Assembly (NCBI GenBank): GCA_025465465.1 | Contig: JAODND010000092.1 | Location: forward strand, 1 to 58,610 | DNA length: 58,610 nt | Reading direction: 5' to 3' | Source: Frankiales bacterium | Lineage (GTDB): Bacteria; Actinomycetota; Actinomycetes; Mycobacteriales; SCTD01 | Shown: piece after piece, positions 41,942-50,023 of the stretch | Position numbering within the stretch: the stretch's first letter is position 1 | How the letters are laid out: every line of letters starts with the position of its first letter | Made by a program: the position numbers and the translations under genes | The notes under the pieces: model-generated | Seen by the model: only the letters and a program-made list of their open reading frames with translations | Databases searched by the model: none | What the model was told of the DNA's origin: nothing

Positions 41942-43339
41942 TCAGTGGCCGTAGACGGTGCGGCTGCCGACCGTCTCCTTGGCGAGCCGACGGTTGAGGT
42001 GCAGGCCCTCCATCGCGAACTCGAGCGCCGCCGCGGCGAGACCCGGTGACTCCTCCTCGACGCCGAGCCGCTGGAGCAGCTGCGCCAAGCCGGGCACGGT
42101 CCCGAGATCGGCGAGCAGCTGGGCTGCGGGCACCAGGTCACCTGTCTCGAGGATGCCGCCCTCGTCGAAGCGGCCCTGCAGTCCGGAGAGGTCGAGACCG
42201 GCGAGGCTGGCCCGGAAGGTGTCGGCAGTCGCCTTGCGCAGCAGGTGCTCGAGGACCTCGAGCTCGCGGCCCTCCTCGGCCGCCTCGAACTCCACCTTTC
42301 CGCGACTCGCGGGGACGACGCTGGGCAGGTCGCAGACCCGGGCGACAGCGGACTCGCCCGTCACCGCAGACCGGCGTACGGCGGACGCGGCGATCGTCTC
42401 GGCAGCGGCGACGGCGAAGCGTGCGCTGACGCCGGAGCGCTGGTCGACCTGGGGCGACTCCCGGACCAGACGCGTCCACCGGGCGACGATCTCGAGCAGG
42501 TGGTCGGGTACGACGACTGGCGTGCTCTCCCACTGCAGCAGCGCTTCCTGCCGGATGAGGGCGAGCTCGTGGTGCAGGTCGACGGGGTAGTGGGTGCGGA
42601 CCTCGGCGCCGAACCGGTCCTTCAGCGGCGTGATGATGCGGCCCCTGTTGGTGTAGTCCTCAGGGTTGGCGCTGGCGATGAGCAGCAGGTCCAGGGGCAG
42701 CCGCAGGGTGTAGCCCCGGACCTGGATGTCGCGCTCCTCGAGGACGTTGAGCAGCGCCACTTGGATGCGCTCGGCGAGGTCGGGCAGCTCGTTGACGCTG
42801 AAGACCCCCCGGTTGGTGCGGGGGACCAGTCCGTAGTGCACCGTCTCCGGATCGCCGAGGGTGCGACCCTCCGCCACCTTGATGGGATCGACGTCCCCGA
42901 TGAGGTCGCCCACGGAGGTGTCGGGCGTGGCCAGCTTCTCGCCGTACCGCTGGTCGCGGTGCTTCCAGCTGACCGGCGTCTGCTCGCCCTGCGCGTGGGC
43001 CACCTGCTGGCAGCGCACGCAGACCGGGGCGTAGGGGTGGTCGTTGATCTCGCAGCCCGTGATGACCGGCGTCCACTCGTCGAGCAGGCCGGTGATGGTG
43101 CGGATCATGCGCGTCTTGCCCTGTCCGCGCTCGCCGAGCAGCACCAGGTCGTGGCCGGCGAGCAGCGCGCGCTCGACCTCGGGCACGACGGTGTCCTCGT
43201 ACCCGAGGATGCCGGGGAACGACGGCTCCCCGGCGGCCAGCCGCGCGAGCAGGTTGTCGCGGATCTCCGCCTTGACGGTCTTGTGGAGGTGGCCGCTCTC
43301 GCGCAGAGCGGCCAGGGTCTTGATGTCCGGTTGGCTCAC
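41942..43339 (-). CDS. AAA+ ATPase, magnesium-chelatase ChlI/MoxR-like
   Basis: A 465-aa ATPase: Walker A GERGQGKTRM (~69-78), an insertion with Cys94, Cys105 and Cys108 (CEINDHPYAPVCVRC), Walker B-like region VFSVNELPDLAERIQ, sensor 1 LLLIASANPEDY and a C-terminal lid. It begins SQPDIKTLAALRESGHLHKT. Operon order AAA, 89-aa membrane protein, VWA is the layout of chelatase-like chaperone pairs. GTG 43339 has TAGCGT ending 6 nt upstream and no useful Shine-Dalgarno. Confidence 0.92.
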   Translation of the reverse strand: MSQPDIKTLAALRESGHLHKTVKAEIRDNLLARLAAGEPSFPGILGYEDTVVPEVERALLAGHDLVLLGERGQGKTRMIRTITGLLDEWTPVITGCEINDHPYAPVCVRCQQVAHAQGEQTPVSWKHRDQRYGEKLATPDTSVGDLIGDVDPIKVAEGRTLGDPETVHYGLVPRTNRGVFSVNELPDLAERIQVALLNVLEERDIQVRGYTLRLPLDLLLIASANPEDYTNRGRIITPLKDRFGAEVRTHYPVDLHHELALIRQEALLQWESTPVVVPDHLLEIVARWTRLVRESPQVDQRSGVSARFAVAAAETIAASAVRRSAVTGESAVARVCDLPSVVPASRGKVEFEAAEEGRELEVLEHLLRKATADTFRASLAGLDLSGLQGRFDEGGILETGDLVPAAQLLADLGTVPGLAQLLQRLGVEEESPGLAAAALEFAMEGLHLNRRLAKETVGSRTVYGH

Positions 43340-43345
43340 TCCCTC

Positions 43346-43351
43346 ACGCTA
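43346..43351 (-). promoter_or_regulatory. leaderless-type -10 of the AAA-VWA operon
   Basis: TAGCGT on the minus strand ends 6 nt before GTG 43339. Confidence 0.5.
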
Positions 43352-43392
43352 CGTCGAGGCCCCCGATCGCGCATCCTGCAAGGATCTGCGCC

Positions 43393-44532
43393 GTGGGGCG
43401 CTTCGGTGACGGCATCGGCGTCTCCTCCGACCTGATCGGGGCGGCGGAGACGGCGGTCGCGGCTGCGCTGGCGCCGCTGCACGGCCGCACCCCCGACCTC
43501 GCCGTCGTGTTCGTCTGCGGCGACGACCCCGCGGCAGCCGGCGAGCGGGCGCTGAAGCTCACCGGTGCGACCACGACTCTGGGGTGCAGCGCCGGTGGGG
43601 TGATCGGTGGCGGGGCCGGGGTGGAGGCGACCTCGGCCGTCAGCGTCTGGGTGGCCGTGCTCCCCGGGGCGGCCTTGCGCACGTTCCACCTCGAGGTGAT
43701 GCCCTCCGAGGACAAGGTCGCGGTGGTCGGGATGCCCGAGGTGGCGCAGCCTGCTGACGAGGTGGCGGTCCTGCTCGCCGATCCGTTCAGCTTCCCGGTC
43801 GAGGGCTTCGTGGCTCAGGCGGGCGCGACCCTGCCCGGGCTGCCGTTCGTCGGTGGCGTCGCGCACGGTGCCTCGGGCCCGGGGTCGACGCGGCTGTGGG
43901 TCGACGGGCGCAGTGTCGACCGCGGCGCGGTCGGGGTGCTCATCGACGGTGCTTCCGCCCGGCCGCTCGTCTCGCAGGGTTGCCGCCCGATCGGTCCGGC
44001 GATGACGGTCACCGCTGCCGCCGGCAACGTGCTGCACTCCCTGGCCGGGATGCCTGCGCTCGACAAGGTGCGCCGGGTGCTGGAGACGCTGCCCCCGCCC
44101 GAGCAGGCGATGGCGTCGTCCGGGCTGCAGATCGGGATCGCGGCCGACGAGTACACCGACGAGCACGACTACCTGGTCCGCGCGATCATCGGCAGCGAGG
44201 GCACTGCGCTCGTGGTGGGCGATCGGGTGCAGCAGGGGCAGACGGTGCGGCTGCAGGTGCGCGACGCCGAGGCCGCCGACGCCGACCTGCGTACCGCACT
44301 GGCGCGGTGCCCGGGTCAGCCCGGCGGCGGCGCGCTGCTGTTCTCCTGCAACGGCAGGGGGGCCACGCTGTTCGGGCCGTCGTACGGCGGGGCCTCGCAC
44401 GACGTGACCGCGGTGCGCGACGGGCTCGCCGCGGATGCCGTCGCCGGGTTCTTCGCCGGTGGCGAGATCGGACCGGTGGCGGGGCGCTCGCACCTGCATG
44501 GCTTCACGGCCTCGATGGTGATCTTCCCGTGA
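43393..44532 (+). CDS. FIST-domain signal protein
   Basis: A 379-aa soluble protein with FIST_N (~15-205, with LGCSAGGVIGGGAGVEATSA and PFVGGVAHGAS) and FIST_C (~215-365, ending GFFAGGEIGPVAGRSHLHGF). FIST modules are thought to sense small ligands such as amino acids; here no kinase or cyclase domain is fused. GTG 43393 has AAGGA 9 nt upstream. The stop overlaps the ROK kinase start (GTGA), a coupling that may link sensing to sugar phosphorylation. Confidence 0.92.
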   Translation: MGRFGDGIGVSSDLIGAAETAVAAALAPLHGRTPDLAVVFVCGDDPAAAGERALKLTGATTTLGCSAGGVIGGGAGVEATSAVSVWVAVLPGAALRTFHLEVMPSEDKVAVVGMPEVAQPADEVAVLLADPFSFPVEGFVAQAGATLPGLPFVGGVAHGASGPGSTRLWVDGRSVDRGAVGVLIDGASARPLVSQGCRPIGPAMTVTAAAGNVLHSLAGMPALDKVRRVLETLPPPEQAMASSGLQIGIAADEYTDEHDYLVRAIIGSEGTALVVGDRVQQGQTVRLQVRDAEAADADLRTALARCPGQPGGGALLFSCNGRGATLFGPSYGGASHDVTAVRDGLAADAVAGFFAGGEIGPVAGRSHLHGFTASMVIFP

Positions 44533-45407
44533 AGACGCTCTGCCTCGACGTGGGGGGCACCAAGGTGGCGGCCGCGGTGCAGGACGGGACCCTGGGCGCC
44601 GCCGTCCGACGGCCCACCGGGGACGACCCGTGGGAGACCGTCATCGGGCTGCTCGACCCACTGGCGGCGCAGGGGGTGGACCAGCTCGGGGTCGCCTGTG
44701 GCGGTCCGATGGAGTGGCCTGCCGGCGTCGTGGCCCCGCTCAACATCCCCGCCTGGCGCGGCGGCTTCCCCTTGCGGGACCGGCTGGCGGAGCGCTATGC
44801 CGTGCCGGTGCGGCTGCACAACGACGCGGTCTGCGTGGCGGTGGCGGAGCACGCGCAGGGCGGCTGGGGTGTCGCCGACCTGCTCGGGATGGTCGTGTCG
44901 ACCGGCGTCGGCGGAGGCCTGGTGCTCGGCGGCCGGCTGGTCGACGGCGGCACCGGCAATGCCGGCCACGTCGGGCACATCGTCGTCGACCCGATCGGGC
45001 CGCTCTGCCCCTGTGGTGGGCGAGGGTGCCTCGAGGCCGTCGCCCGGGGACCCGCGCTGGTCGAGTGGGCTCAGGCGCGGGGGTCGAAGGCCCGCGACGG
45101 AGTGGAGCTGGGACGGCTGGCGCTGCAGGGTGACTCCCTTGCGTTGCAGACGTTTGCGCGCGCCGGCCGGGCGCTCGGTGTCGGCATCGCGTCGGCGATC
45201 CACCTGCTCGACGTCCGGGTCGTCGCGGTGGGGGGAGGGCTGTCGCAGGTGCCGTCGGTCTGGCCGACCCTGCGTCGCACCCTCGCGGAGCACGCGCGAC
45301 TCTCCTTCGCCAAGGACGTGCGGGTCGAGCCGGCCCGCCTGGGCCAGGAGTCCGGCCTGATCGGCGCCGCCGCGCTGTTCGACGACCGCTACTGGTCGGC
45401 AGACTGA
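44529..45407 (+). CDS. ROK-family sugar kinase (glucokinase-like)
   Basis: A 292-aa protein starting VKTLCLDVGGTKVAAAVQDG (ATP phosphate loop). The sugar-binding region is VRLHNDAVCVAVAEHAQGG, followed by GNAGHVGHIVVDP and the ROK zinc motif CPCGGRGCLE (~161-170). It has no HTH domain, so it is a kinase and not a repressor. GTG 44529 overlaps the FIST stop; a long in-frame extension upstream is within FIST and is rejected. Confidence 0.92.
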   Translation: MKTLCLDVGGTKVAAAVQDGTLGAAVRRPTGDDPWETVIGLLDPLAAQGVDQLGVACGGPMEWPAGVVAPLNIPAWRGGFPLRDRLAERYAVPVRLHNDAVCVAVAEHAQGGWGVADLLGMVVSTGVGGGLVLGGRLVDGGTGNAGHVGHIVVDPIGPLCPCGGRGCLEAVARGPALVEWAQARGSKARDGVELGRLALQGDSLALQTFARAGRALGVGIASAIHLLDVRVVAVGGGLSQVPSVWPTLRRTLAEHARLSFAKDVRVEPARLGQESGLIGAAALFDDRYWSAD

Positions 45408-45411
45408 TCCC

Positions 45412-46635
45412 GTGACGTCACTGGACCTGCCGCTCGTCGGGCTCGCGGAGATCGAGGCCGCGCGCAGGCTGCTCGACGGGGTCGCACGCACCACGCCGAT
45501 GGAGGGGAGCCGGGCGCTGGCAGACCAGGTCGGCGGCCCGGTCTACCTCAAGTGCGAAAACCTCCAGCGCACCGGATCGTTCAAGATCCGGGGCGCCTAC
45601 GTCAGGATCGCGCGGCTCAGCGACGAGGAGCGGTCGCGGGGCGTCGTGGCTGCCAGCGCCGGCAACCACGCGCAGGGCGTCGCCCTGGCGGCGGCGCTGC
45701 TGGGCTGCGAGGCCACCGTCTTCATGCCGGTCGGTGCCCCGATCCCGAAGGTGCAGGCGACCAAGGCCTACGGAGCGACGGTGCGGCATGCCGGCGCGAC
45801 CGTCGACGAGGCGCTGGTGGCAGCCGGGGCGTTCGCCACCGAGACCGGTGCCGTCCTCATCCATCCCTTCGACCACGCTGACGTGATCGCGGGCCAGGGG
45901 ACCGTGGGCCTGGAGATCCTCGAGCAGTGTCCCGAGGTCCGGACGGTCGTCGTGTGCACCGGGGGAGGCGGCCTCGTCTCGGGCATCGCCGCTGCGGTGA
46001 AGGCGCTGCGTCCCGACGTCGAGGTGGTCGCGGCGCAGGCAGCGGGCGCGGCGTCGTTCCCGCCCTCGCTGGCGGCAGGGAAACCGATCCCGCTCGCCTC
46101 GATGGCCACCATGGCCGACGGCATCGCGGTCGGTCGCCCCAGTGACATGACCTTCAGCCACGTGCGCGACCTCGTTGACCGGGTGGTGACCGTCGACGAC
46201 GACGCGCTGTCGCGCGCGCTGCTGCTCTCGCTCGAGCGGGCCAAGCTCGTCGTCGAGCCGGCCGGTGTGGCCGGGCTTGCGGCCGTGATGCAGGACCCGG
46301 CGTCGTTCGCCCCACCGGTCGTCGTGGTGCTGAGCGGGGGCAACATCGACCCGCTGCTCCTGTCGAAGGTCATCCGGCACGGACTCATCGCGGCCGGCCG
46401 GTTCCTGTCGATGAGCGTCCGCATCCCGGACCGCCCCGGCGAGCTGGCCCGGCTGCTCGGCGTGCTCGCCGAAGCGGGCGCGAACGTGCTCGACGTCGAG
46501 CACCAACGGACCGGCAAGGAGCTCCATCTCGACGAGGTCGAGGTGGACCTGCAGGTCGAGACCAGGGGCGCTGAGCACGCCGAGCTGCTGGTCGCGACGC
46601 TGAGCCAGGCCTCCTATCACGTGCGCCCCAGCTGA
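45412..46635 (+). CDS. ilvA: threonine ammonia-lyase (threonine deaminase) with ACT domain
   Basis: A 407-aa PLP enzyme making 2-oxobutanoate from threonine for isoleucine synthesis or catabolism. PLP Lys ~58 lies in LQRTGSFKIRGAY; the phosphate loop is TGGGGLVSGIAAAV; a single ACT-type regulatory domain (~325-407, MSVRIPDRPGELARLL) suggests allosteric control. The single short ACT module matches the catabolic/alternative form more than the long biosynthetic IlvA. GTG 45412 begins 4 bp after the ROK gene. Confidence 0.93.
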   Translation: MTSLDLPLVGLAEIEAARRLLDGVARTTPMEGSRALADQVGGPVYLKCENLQRTGSFKIRGAYVRIARLSDEERSRGVVAASAGNHAQGVALAAALLGCEATVFMPVGAPIPKVQATKAYGATVRHAGATVDEALVAAGAFATETGAVLIHPFDHADVIAGQGTVGLEILEQCPEVRTVVVCTGGGGLVSGIAAAVKALRPDVEVVAAQAAGAASFPPSLAAGKPIPLASMATMADGIAVGRPSDMTFSHVRDLVDRVVTVDDDALSRALLLSLERAKLVVEPAGVAGLAAVMQDPASFAPPVVVVLSGGNIDPLLLSKVIRHGLIAAGRFLSMSVRIPDRPGELARLLGVLAEAGANVLDVEHQRTGKELHLDEVEVDLQVETRGAEHAELLVATLSQASYHVRPS

Positions 46636-46643
46636 GCGGCAGC

Positions 46644-47150
46644 TCAGGCGTCGTAGGGCTTGATGTCCTTCACGGTCACGGTCAGGTTCTTCGGGCCGAA
46701 CGTGACCTGGTCGCCGGCCTTGTGGCCGTGGATCGCCTGCCCGATCGGTGACTCCGGCGAGTACACGTCGACCGAGCCGATCTTGCCGCCCTCGTCCGTG
46801 GCGTTCTCCCTCGAGGCGAACAGGAAGGTCTCGCAGTCGTCGTCGCCGTAGTCGACGGTGACGAGGCAGCCCTCCTCGACCAGGTCCCCGGCGGGCGTCT
46901 CGCCGACGCGCACGTCCCGGAGCAGCGCGGTGAGCTGCCGGATCCGGGCCTCGAGCTTGCCCTGCTCGTCCTTCGCGGCGTGGTAGCCGCCGTTCTCCTT
47001 GAGGTCACCCTCCTCGCGAGCCGCCTCGATGCGACCCACGATGTGGGCACGCTGCGGACCGGTCATGTCCTCGAGGTCGCTGACCAGACGGGCGTGCGCC
47101 TCGGCAGTCAGCCAGGTGCTCGCGCTGGGGGCGGTGCTGTCGGTGGACAC
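46644..47150 (-). CDS. greA: transcription elongation factor GreA
   Basis: A 168-aa protein: N-terminal coiled coil (~10-85, ARLVSDLEDMTGPQRAHIVG, IEAAREEGDLKENGGYHAAK with the tip acidic pair) and C-terminal FKBP-like domain (GKIGSVDVYSPESPIGQAIHG). It stimulates transcript cleavage by backtracked RNA polymerase. GTG 47150 has GAGGAG upstream. The greA-DUF4307-mca neighbourhood is conserved in mycobacteria. Confidence 0.97.
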   Translation of the reverse strand: MSTDSTAPSASTWLTAEAHARLVSDLEDMTGPQRAHIVGRIEAAREEGDLKENGGYHAAKDEQGKLEARIRQLTALLRDVRVGETPAGDLVEEGCLVTVDYGDDDCETFLFASRENATDEGGKIGSVDVYSPESPIGQAIHGHKAGDQVTFGPKNLTVTVKDIKPYDA

Positions 47151-47195
47151 GGTCGTTCTCCTCGGGTTCGGCGTCCGTCCATGCTCCCGACCATG

Positions 47196-47600
47196 CTAAG
47201 GCGCGCGTCGGCAGGACAGGACTTCGCCGGCGACGGCCCGGTGCTTCGTCGGCAGCGTCCGCTCCACCGTGAAGGGGCTGCTGCCCTGCCCGGTGAGAGT
47301 GACGATCACGCTGCCGACCTCCACGTTGTCACGGTCGCGCGCCTGCAGGACGCACTGCGCCGTCTCCCCTTCGTCGAGGGCGATCCGGAAGCGGATCAGC
47401 ACCGAGGAGTCCGAAGCGACGCGGTAGTCGAGGTTGGTGAACGCGGCCCGGGTGCTCGCGTAGTGCCGGTAGGCCACGTAGGAGAAGCCGAGCAGGGCGG
47501 CGAGCAGCACGACGGCGCCGCCGACGAGCAGCGGTCGCGGGAGGGTACGCGGCTCGTCGTACCTGCCTGGGGGCCGGCGCAGGCCGGTGGTGGTGTCCAT
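47196..47600 (-). CDS. DUF4307 domain-containing membrane protein
   Basis: About 134 aa: short cytoplasmic N-terminus, one membrane helix (~26-47), then an extracytoplasmic beta domain (TNLDYRVASDSSVLIRFRI, cysteines in AQCVLQA and LSCRR). It is the counterpart of Rv1081c next to mca. ATG 47600 is chosen over an upstream TTG; no clear Shine-Dalgarno. Function unknown. Confidence 0.9.
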   Translation of the reverse strand: MDTTTGLRRPPGRYDEPRTLPRPLLVGGAVVLLAALLGFSYVAYRHYASTRAAFTNLDYRVASDSSVLIRFRIALDEGETAQCVLQARDRDNVEVGSVIVTLTGQGSSPFTVERTLPTKHRAVAGEVLSCRRAP

Positions 47601-47604
47601 CGGT

Positions 47605-47611
47605 GACAATG
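47605..47611. promoter_or_regulatory. overlapping -10-like elements of mca and DUF4307 genes
   Basis: GACAAT (plus, 47605-47610) ends 7 nt before GTG 47618 and CATTGT (minus, 47611-47606) ends 5 nt before ATG 47600. Both lack the first T of the consensus. The two genes have at most 17 bp between starts. Confidence 0.4.
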
Positions 47612-47617
47612 ATGCCT

Positions 47618-48514
47618 GTGGATGCCGTGGATGCAGTCGATGCCGTGACCTCAGCTGACCAGCTCCGGCTGGTGTGCGTGCATGCGCACCCGGACGACGA
47701 GTCGAGCAAGGGCGCCGCCACCATGGCCCGCTACGTACGGGAGGGTGTCGACGTCCTCGTCGTGACCCTGACCGACGGCTCGCGCGGCTCGGTCCTCAAC
47801 CCGGCTCTCGACAACCCCGAGACCCTCGCCAACATCACCGAGATCCGCGCCAAGGAGATGGACACCGCACGCGACATCCTGGGCGTGCGGCAGGTCTTCA
47901 TGGGCTGGGTGGACAGCGGCCTGCCGGAGGGCGACCCGCTGCCGCCGCTGCCTGACGGGTGCTTCGCAGCTGGCGACCTCGAGGAGCAGACCGCCGCGCT
48001 CGTGGAGCTGTTCCGCAAGGAGCGGCCGCACGTCGTCACGACCTACGACGAGCAGGGCGGCTATCCGCACCCCGACCACATCCGCTGCCACGAGGTGACC
48101 ATCGCGGCGTTCGAGGCGGCCGGCGACCCCAGCCGCTTCCCCGAGGCGGGGGAGCCGTGGCAGCCGCTGAAGCTCTACTACAACCACACGTTCCACAAGG
48201 AGCGGCTGGTCGCGCTCAACGGCGCGATGATCGAGGCCGGTCTGGAGTCGCCGTACGCCGACTGGCTGGCGAACTGGGAGGACAAGCCCGAGGACGCCGA
48301 GCGCCTGACGACCCGCGTCCCGTGCGGGGAGTACTTCGGGACCCGTGACGCTGCGCTCATCGCGCACGCCACCCAGGTCGACCCTCAGGGCCGCTGGTTC
48401 ACCGTGCCCCTCGACCTGCAGCAGCGGGTCTGGCCGACCGAGGACTTCGAGCTCGCGCGCAGCCACGTCACGTCGTCGCTGCCCGAGGACGACCTGTTCG
48501 CGGGGGTGCGCTGA
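47618..48514 (+). CDS. mca: mycothiol S-conjugate amidase
   Basis: A ~298-aa zinc amidase that cleaves mycothiol-toxin adducts, releasing the mercapturic acid for export. Zinc ligands are in VHAHPDDESSKG and HPDHIRCHE; the family is LmbE/PIG-L, and the GYPHPDH context with YYNHTFHKERL fits Mca better than MshB. I choose GTG 47618 because of the -10 7 nt upstream; starts at 47603, 47609 or 47612 are possible. The first residues are a VDAVDAVDAV repeat. Confidence 0.93.
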   Translation: MDAVDAVDAVTSADQLRLVCVHAHPDDESSKGAATMARYVREGVDVLVVTLTDGSRGSVLNPALDNPETLANITEIRAKEMDTARDILGVRQVFMGWVDSGLPEGDPLPPLPDGCFAAGDLEEQTAALVELFRKERPHVVTTYDEQGGYPHPDHIRCHEVTIAAFEAAGDPSRFPEAGEPWQPLKLYYNHTFHKERLVALNGAMIEAGLESPYADWLANWEDKPEDAERLTTRVPCGEYFGTRDAALIAHATQVDPQGRWFTVPLDLQQRVWPTEDFELARSHVTSSLPEDDLFAGVR

Positions 48515-48708
48515 TGCTGGCCGTGGCCGACGACGGGCTGATCTCAGCGGGCTGGCTCGGGTTCCTCATCGTCGTGCTGCTGGGCGTCGTGACCTACCTG
48601 CTGATCCGCAACATGAACGCCCGGCTCAAGCGCCTTCCGGCGAGCTTCCCGAACGACCCCGACCCGGACGACGACGAGTCCTCTTCAGGTCCGACCGCTG
48701 ACGCTTGA
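48514..48708 (+). CDS. 64-aa single-pass membrane protein downstream of mca
   Basis: One hydrophobic helix (~10-31, GWLGFLIVVLLGVVTYLLIR) precedes a basic stretch and an acidic Asp/Pro/Ser-rich cytoplasmic tail. Position and architecture match the small conserved protein beside mca in mycobacteria (Rv1083). ATG 48514 shares one base with the mca stop (TGATG). Its last 83 bp overlap arfB on the other strand. Confidence 0.85.
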   Translation: MLAVADDGLISAGWLGFLIVVLLGVVTYLLIRNMNARLKRLPASFPNDPDPDDDESSSGPTADA

Positions 48709-49054
48709 CGTCGAGCCGACGCTGCTTGCTGGCCCGCGACGGCTTGGTCGCGCGTCGGGGCGCCGGCGGCGGGGCGATGGCCGCACGGATGAGCTCGGCC
48801 ATCCGCTCGCCGGCGACGGACCGGTTCTGCAGCTGGCTGCGCTGGTCGCTCGACTGGGTCGTGAGCACGGTGGGCCCGCGCTCCGCGGCCCGGGCAAGCA
48901 GGTGCTCCGGCAGCACCCGCGACAGGTCGACCGTCAGCTCGGCCCGGCTGTCGCTGGTGTTGACGCCCTGACCGCCCGGCCCGGAGGAGCGGCTGAACCG
49001 CCAGGACAACTCGGCGTCGGGGACGACGAGCCCTGGCAAGACCTGTAACGGCAC
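48626..49054 (-). CDS. arfB: alternative ribosome-rescue factor ArfB (YaeJ-like peptidyl-tRNA hydrolase)
   Basis: A 142-aa protein with the class-1 release factor catalytic motif SGPGGQGVNTSDSR (~23-36, GGQ) and a basic, disordered C-terminal tail (KQRRLDVKRQRSDLKRTRRR) that enters the mRNA channel of stalled ribosomes. Length matches ArfB. The start at 49054 (PLQVLPGLVVPDAELSW) fits family N-termini. The 3' end overlaps the small membrane protein gene by 83 bp in antisense. Confidence 0.94.
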   Translation of the reverse strand: MPLQVLPGLVVPDAELSWRFSRSSGPGGQGVNTSDSRAELTVDLSRVLPEHLLARAAERGPTVLTTQSSDQRSQLQNRSVAGERMAELIRAAIAPPPAPRRATKPSRASKQRRLDVKRQRSDLKRTRRRPGRGRSGSSPEGA

Positions 49055-49066
49055 GCGTCCAGCCTG

Positions 49067-50023
49067 TCACCCGGCTGGCCGGGCGGCCGCCTGCCGCACC
49101 AGGCCTTCTGCCGTGAGCACTCCGAGCGACCTGTCCCCGTCGCGCACCTCGACGCGGCCCCCTCCGGCGAGCAGCGCGACGAGGGCACGACCCAGGTCGA
49201 CGTCTGCGGACACGGCCGTCTGCGCCGTGCCCGGCTCGAGTCCGTCGGTCGCCAGCGGCATCACCGACAGCGCCTTGACCATGCGGTCCGACCCGACGAA
49301 GCCGGCGACGAACTCGGTCGCCGGTGCAGTGAGCAGGTCGGCCGGCGGCGCGTACTGCTCCAGGTGGCCGCCTTCGCGCAGGATCGCGACCCGGGTGCCG
49401 AGCCGGACCGCTTCGTCGATGTCGTGGGTGACGAGCACGACCGTGGTGCCGACCTCCGCCTGGACCCGCAGGAACTCGGTCTGCAGGCGCTCGCGCGCCA
49501 CCGGGTCGACGGCGCTGAACGGCTCATCCATGAGCAGCACCAGGGGATCGGCAGCGAGGGCTCGAGCGACGCCGACGCGCTGGCGCTGACCTCCGGACAG
49601 CTGCGCGGGATAGCGACCGCCATAGACGGCCGGGTCCAGGCCGACGAGCTCGAGCAGCTCCCCCGCGCGCTGTCGAGCCCGCCCGCGATCCCAGCCGAGC
49701 AGCCGCGGCACGGTCATCACGTTGTCGCGGACCCGCTGGTGCGGGAAGAGACCGACGTTCTGGATGACGTAGCCGATGCGTCGGCGCAGCTCGGTCGGGT
49801 TGGTCCGCGAGATGTCCTGCCCGTCGACGTAGACGGTGCCTGACGTCGGGTCGATGAGGCGGTTGACCATCTTCATCGTGGTGGTCTTGCCGCACCCGCT
49901 CGGGCCGACCAGGACGCAGATCTCGCCGCGACCGACGTCGAGCGAGAGCTCGGAGACGGCGGCGGTTCCGTCCGCATAGGTCTTGCTCACCCGATCGAGC
50001 CGGATCATGGCATCGTCGGTCAC
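49067..50023 (-). CDS. osmoprotectant-type ABC transporter ATP-binding protein (OpuCA/ProV-like)
   Basis: A 318-aa ATPase: Walker A GPSGCGKTTTMK (~40-51), signature LSGGQRQRVGVARAL, Walker B LVLLMDEPFSAVDP and switch VTHDIDEAVRLG. The last ~75 residues are a degenerate CBS-like segment (VKALSVMPL... VRDGDRSLGVL). GTG 50023 has AGGA 7-8 nt upstream; ATG 50008 is an alternative. It is divergent from the permease genes it must serve. Confidence 0.93.
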   Translation of the reverse strand: MTDDAMIRLDRVSKTYADGTAAVSELSLDVGRGEICVLVGPSGCGKTTTMKMVNRLIDPTSGTVYVDGQDISRTNPTELRRRIGYVIQNVGLFPHQRVRDNVMTVPRLLGWDRGRARQRAGELLELVGLDPAVYGGRYPAQLSGGQRQRVGVARALAADPLVLLMDEPFSAVDPVARERLQTEFLRVQAEVGTTVVLVTHDIDEAVRLGTRVAILREGGHLEQYAPPADLLTAPATEFVAGFVGSDRMVKALSVMPLATDGLEPGTAQTAVSADVDLGRALVALLAGGGRVEVRDGDRSLGVLTAEGLVRQAAARPAG

